Source: an uncultured Paenibacillaceae bacterium
Lineage (GTDB): Bacteria; Bacillota; Bacilli; Aneurinibacillales; Aneurinibacillaceae
Reading direction: 5' to 3'
Length of the DNA stretch: 8,181 nucleotides
Assembly (NCBI GenBank): GCA_937874515.1
Contig: CALNBV010000207.1
Location: 1 to 8,181 of the forward strand
Shown: positions 6,286 to 8,181 of the stretch, one piece after another
Layout of the letters: each line of letters begins with the position of its first letter
Position numbering within the stretch: the first letter of the stretch is position 1
Translations under genes and position numbers: made by a program
The notes under the pieces: generated by a model
The model's database searches: none
What the model was told of the DNA's origin: nothing
The model's input: the letters and a program-made list of their open reading frames with translations, nothing else

Positions 6286-7596
6286 TTAACTAGATGGCCT
6301 ATGGCCGATCCCTTCATAAATATACCCCATCTGGATCATGGTAGAAGCATCAAGGGCATTTCTTCCGTCAAATACATAGGGTTGGGATAGAAGGGGTTTT
6401 ACCCGGTTCCAATCCAGTTCGATGATTTCTTTCCATTCTGTCACTAGTAAAACAGCATCTGCTTCCACGGCCGCCTTATAAGGGGTATTTGTATAGGTAA
6501 TGGAAGGATAGATTTTTTTTACATGGTCCATTCCTTTGGGATCATAGGCTTTAATCATTGCATTGTGTTTTAGAAGATAATCAATCATTTTGAGGGAGGA
6601 GGATTCTCTGATATCGTCCGTTTGGGGTTTGAAGGTGAGTCCAAGGAGAGCGATACGTTTTTCTGAAAGATTCCCTAATGCTTTTTTTACTTTTTCCATA
6701 AACCATTCTACCTGGGTCTGGTTGACCTTTGTTACAGCCTGGAGGATGTGCAAAGGTTGCTCCTTTTCCTTCGCGAGAGCCAGTAATGCCTGAGTGTCTT
6801 TGGGGAAACATGAGCCCCCGTATCCAATTCCCGCCTGAAGAAATTGAGGCCCAATTCGCTGGTCTAACCCCATTCCTTTGGCAACTTCTATGACATTGGA
6901 TCCTGTTTTTTCACATAGTCTGGCTAATTCATTGATGAAGGAGATTTTCGTAGCTAAAAAGGCATTGGAGGCATACTTGATCATTTCAGCGTCCTTAATG
7001 GTTGTAAAAAGAATCTTAGCATCCTCTTCTTTGTACAACGCTTTCATCATTAACCTTGCCTTTTCTGTGTCACAACCAATCACAATTCGGTCAGGATGCA
7101 TGGCATCATATAATGCTTTTCCTTCCCGCAAAAACTCCGGATTGGATAGTTGGTCAAAAGGAATCTCCTGTTTTCTTTTTGCAAGTTCGTCTTTTATAAT
7201 TTCCTTGATTTTATCTCCTGTACCAACAGGAACCGTACTTTTAACAACAACCATTTTATAATCCTTGATGAAGCGTCCAATTTGTCTTGCAACATGTTCT
7301 ACAGTTGATAAATTAGCAACCCCATTGGGCAATGATGGGGTGCCTACAGTGATAAATAGGATTTGTGCCTGGTCTATTTTTTCTTCCAAACAGGTTGAAA
7401 AGGAAAGGTTTCCATTTGCAATCAATTGTTTTAACAATTCTTCCATCCCATCTTCATAGAATGGGAGGATGGATTGATGTAATTTGTTGATTTTATCTTC
7501 ATCTGTATCTATTAGGACAACCTGGTGGCCTTGATTAGCAAAGGCAATCCCTGTGGTGGTCCCTACATAACCTGCCCCAATAATGACAATGTTCAT
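6286..7596 (-). CDS. ugd: UDP-glucose 6-dehydrogenase
   Basis: This 436-residue enzyme oxidises UDP-glucose to UDP-glucuronate with two NAD+ (EC 1.1.1.22), cytosolic, feeding capsule, exopolysaccharide or teichuronic acid synthesis (TuaD-like in Bacillus). It begins with the NAD-binding motif GAGYVG (7-12), followed by FITVGTP (81-87), KSTVPVGTGD (119-128), SNPEFLREG (151-159) with Glu154, and NAFLATKISFINE (211-223) with Lys217. The catalytic GIGYGGSCFPKDT (256-268) has Cys263 as the thiohemiacetal-forming residue and Asp267. The C-terminal UDP-binding domain shows LLGLTFKPQTDDIRES and FDGRN. All three domains are present and the length is typical. The ATG (7594-7596) directly follows the galU stop codon (TAAATG), with AGAGGTGAT as ribosome binding site inside the galU 3' end, so the two are probably translationally coupled. 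The gene supplies the substrate for the next gene, the glucuronate epimerase. Confidence 0.96.
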   Translation of the reverse strand: MNIVIIGAGYVGTTTGIAFANQGHQVVLIDTDEDKINKLHQSILPFYEDGMEELLKQLIANGNLSFSTCLEEKIDQAQILFITVGTPSLPNGVANLSTVEHVARQIGRFIKDYKMVVVKSTVPVGTGDKIKEIIKDELAKRKQEIPFDQLSNPEFLREGKALYDAMHPDRIVIGCDTEKARLMMKALYKEEDAKILFTTIKDAEMIKYASNAFLATKISFINELARLCEKTGSNVIEVAKGMGLDQRIGPQFLQAGIGYGGSCFPKDTQALLALAKEKEQPLHILQAVTKVNQTQVEWFMEKVKKALGNLSEKRIALLGLTFKPQTDDIRESSSLKMIDYLLKHNAMIKAYDPKGMDHVKKIYPSITYTNTPYKAAVEADAVLLVTEWKEIIELDWNRVKPLLSQPYVFDGRNALDASTMIQMGYIYEGIGHRPSS

Positions 7597-8181
7597 TTAA
7601 TCACCTCTTTTATTGGCAGAATCATCTTCTTGCACAATCACTTCTTTTAAATATTGCAATACTTCTTCTCGCAAGTCATCCCGTTGCAGAGCATAATCAA
7701 TGGTTGCACGAATAAAACCAAATTTATTTCCTATATCATGGCGTTGGCCTTGAAAATGAAAAGCAAATACAGCCTGTGTTTGATTCATAATATTTAAAGC
7801 ATCTGTTAATTGAATTTCTCCACTTGTATCTGGAGGTAAATCTTTTAAAATATCGAAAATCTCAGGTCTTAAAATGTATCTTCCCATAATGGCAAAGCGA
7901 GAAGGGGCTTCTTCTATTTTGGGTTTTTCCACAAACTTGTCGATATTGATGAAATTATCCTCAATCTCACCTCCACGGGGTTTAACAATGCCGTATTTTG
8001 ACACATCTTCATCTGGAACTTCCTGGACGCCAACGACATTGGATTGATAGCGGTCGAAGACTTCAATTAATTGTTTTAAACAGGGTTTAGGGGATTTGAT
8101 GATGTCATCACCTAGCAGAACAGCAAAGGGTTCATTTCCCACGAAGCTTCTGGCACAATAAATTGCGTGTCCAAGACCTTT
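7597..8181 (-). CDS. galU: UTP-glucose-1-phosphate uridylyltransferase, C-terminal part (5' end outside window)
   Basis: Some 194 C-terminal residues of a GalU/GtaB enzyme are visible; it makes UDP-glucose from UTP and glucose-1-phosphate (EC 2.7.7.9) in the cytosol. The reading frame stays open to the window edge, and the first residues (GLGHAIYCARSFVGNEPFA, then VLLGDDII) are the middle of the family, so the GTG at 8140-8142 is internal and about 100 N-terminal residues with the nucleotide-binding GG-TR motif are missing. Further motifs are VSKYGIVKP, DKFVEKPK with the conserved Lys of the VEKP motif, GRYILRPEIF, and TSGEIQLTDAL, then GQRHDIGNKFGF near the end. It is the most upstream gene visible of the galU-ugd-epimerase operon and provides the UDP-glucose that Ugd oxidises. 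The Bacillus name gtaB would be equally suitable. Promoter and regulation lie outside the window. Confidence 0.95.
   Translation of the reverse strand, partial: KGLGHAIYCARSFVGNEPFAVLLGDDIIKSPKPCLKQLIEVFDRYQSNVVGVQEVPDEDVSKYGIVKPRGGEIEDNFINIDKFVEKPKIEEAPSRFAIMGRYILRPEIFDILKDLPPDTSGEIQLTDALNIMNQTQAVFAFHFQGQRHDIGNKFGFIRATIDYALQRDDLREEVLQYLKEVIVQEDDSANKRGD

Noticed and set aside
6878..7261. Open frame of 127 codons on the + strand opposite ugd
   Set aside because: It lies entirely antisense to a motif-rich, certain gene, has no ribosome binding site worth noting and shows no recognisable protein features.
1..8181. Search for a mobile element, CRISPR array, toxin-antitoxin pair, phage or defence gene
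   Set aside because: No transposase motifs, terminal repeats, regularly spaced repeats, tRNA-like structures or small paired genes were found; every long gene belongs to a recognisable housekeeping or transport family.

Overview
The window looks like chromosomal DNA of a low-to-moderate-GC Firmicute, most likely of the order Bacillales. The signs are AGGAGG-type ribosome binding sites, GTG as well as ATG starts, sigma-A-like promoter hexamers, and proteins whose motifs read like Bacillales homologues (SerC, Nfo, GtaB/GalU, TuaD-like Ugd). I cannot name the genus. No tRNA, rRNA, CRISPR array, insertion sequence, attachment site or phage gene is visible.

Left part (1-1548, + strand): the C-terminal end of an ABC transporter ATPase-like protein, whose catalytic motifs are strikingly degenerate, is followed after a 148-base gap by a crotonase-fold gene of the 3-hydroxyisobutyryl-CoA hydrolase type (valine catabolism). 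The ATPase tail most resembles branched-chain amino acid (LivG/LivF) ATPases, so the pair may concern branched-chain amino acids; this is inference. Centre-left (1531-2643, - strand): endonuclease IV (nfo) with all nine metal ligands and an unusual C-terminal extension of about 85 residues. The extension carries its 3' end 18 bases into the converging hydrolase gene. A promoter region at 2644-2798 separates nfo from a divergent 12-TM MFS exporter.

Centre (4147-5250, + strand): serC, phosphoserine aminotransferase, the second step of serine biosynthesis. It ends at a strong, nearly symmetrical hairpin that also terminates the converging operon from the right.

Right part (8181-5291, - strand): a tightly packed operon in the order galU (5' end beyond the window), ugd and a UDP-glucuronate 4-epimerase gene. 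Together they predict the route glucose-1-P to UDP-glucose to UDP-glucuronate to UDP-galacturonate, which supplies uronic acids for a surface polysaccharide such as a capsule, exopolysaccharide or teichuronic acid. No glycosyltransferase, polymerase or flippase lies inside the window, so the polymer is unknown. The epimerase reading frame has no ATG, GTG or TTG ahead of its Rossmann glycine motif, and a GTA codon sits exactly where the Shine-Dalgarno sequence places the start.

Most of the window is ordinary core metabolism, and I see no convincing new multi-gene system. The points worth a second look are the degenerate ABC ATPase tail, the epimerase without a canonical start codon, and the extended endonuclease IV.
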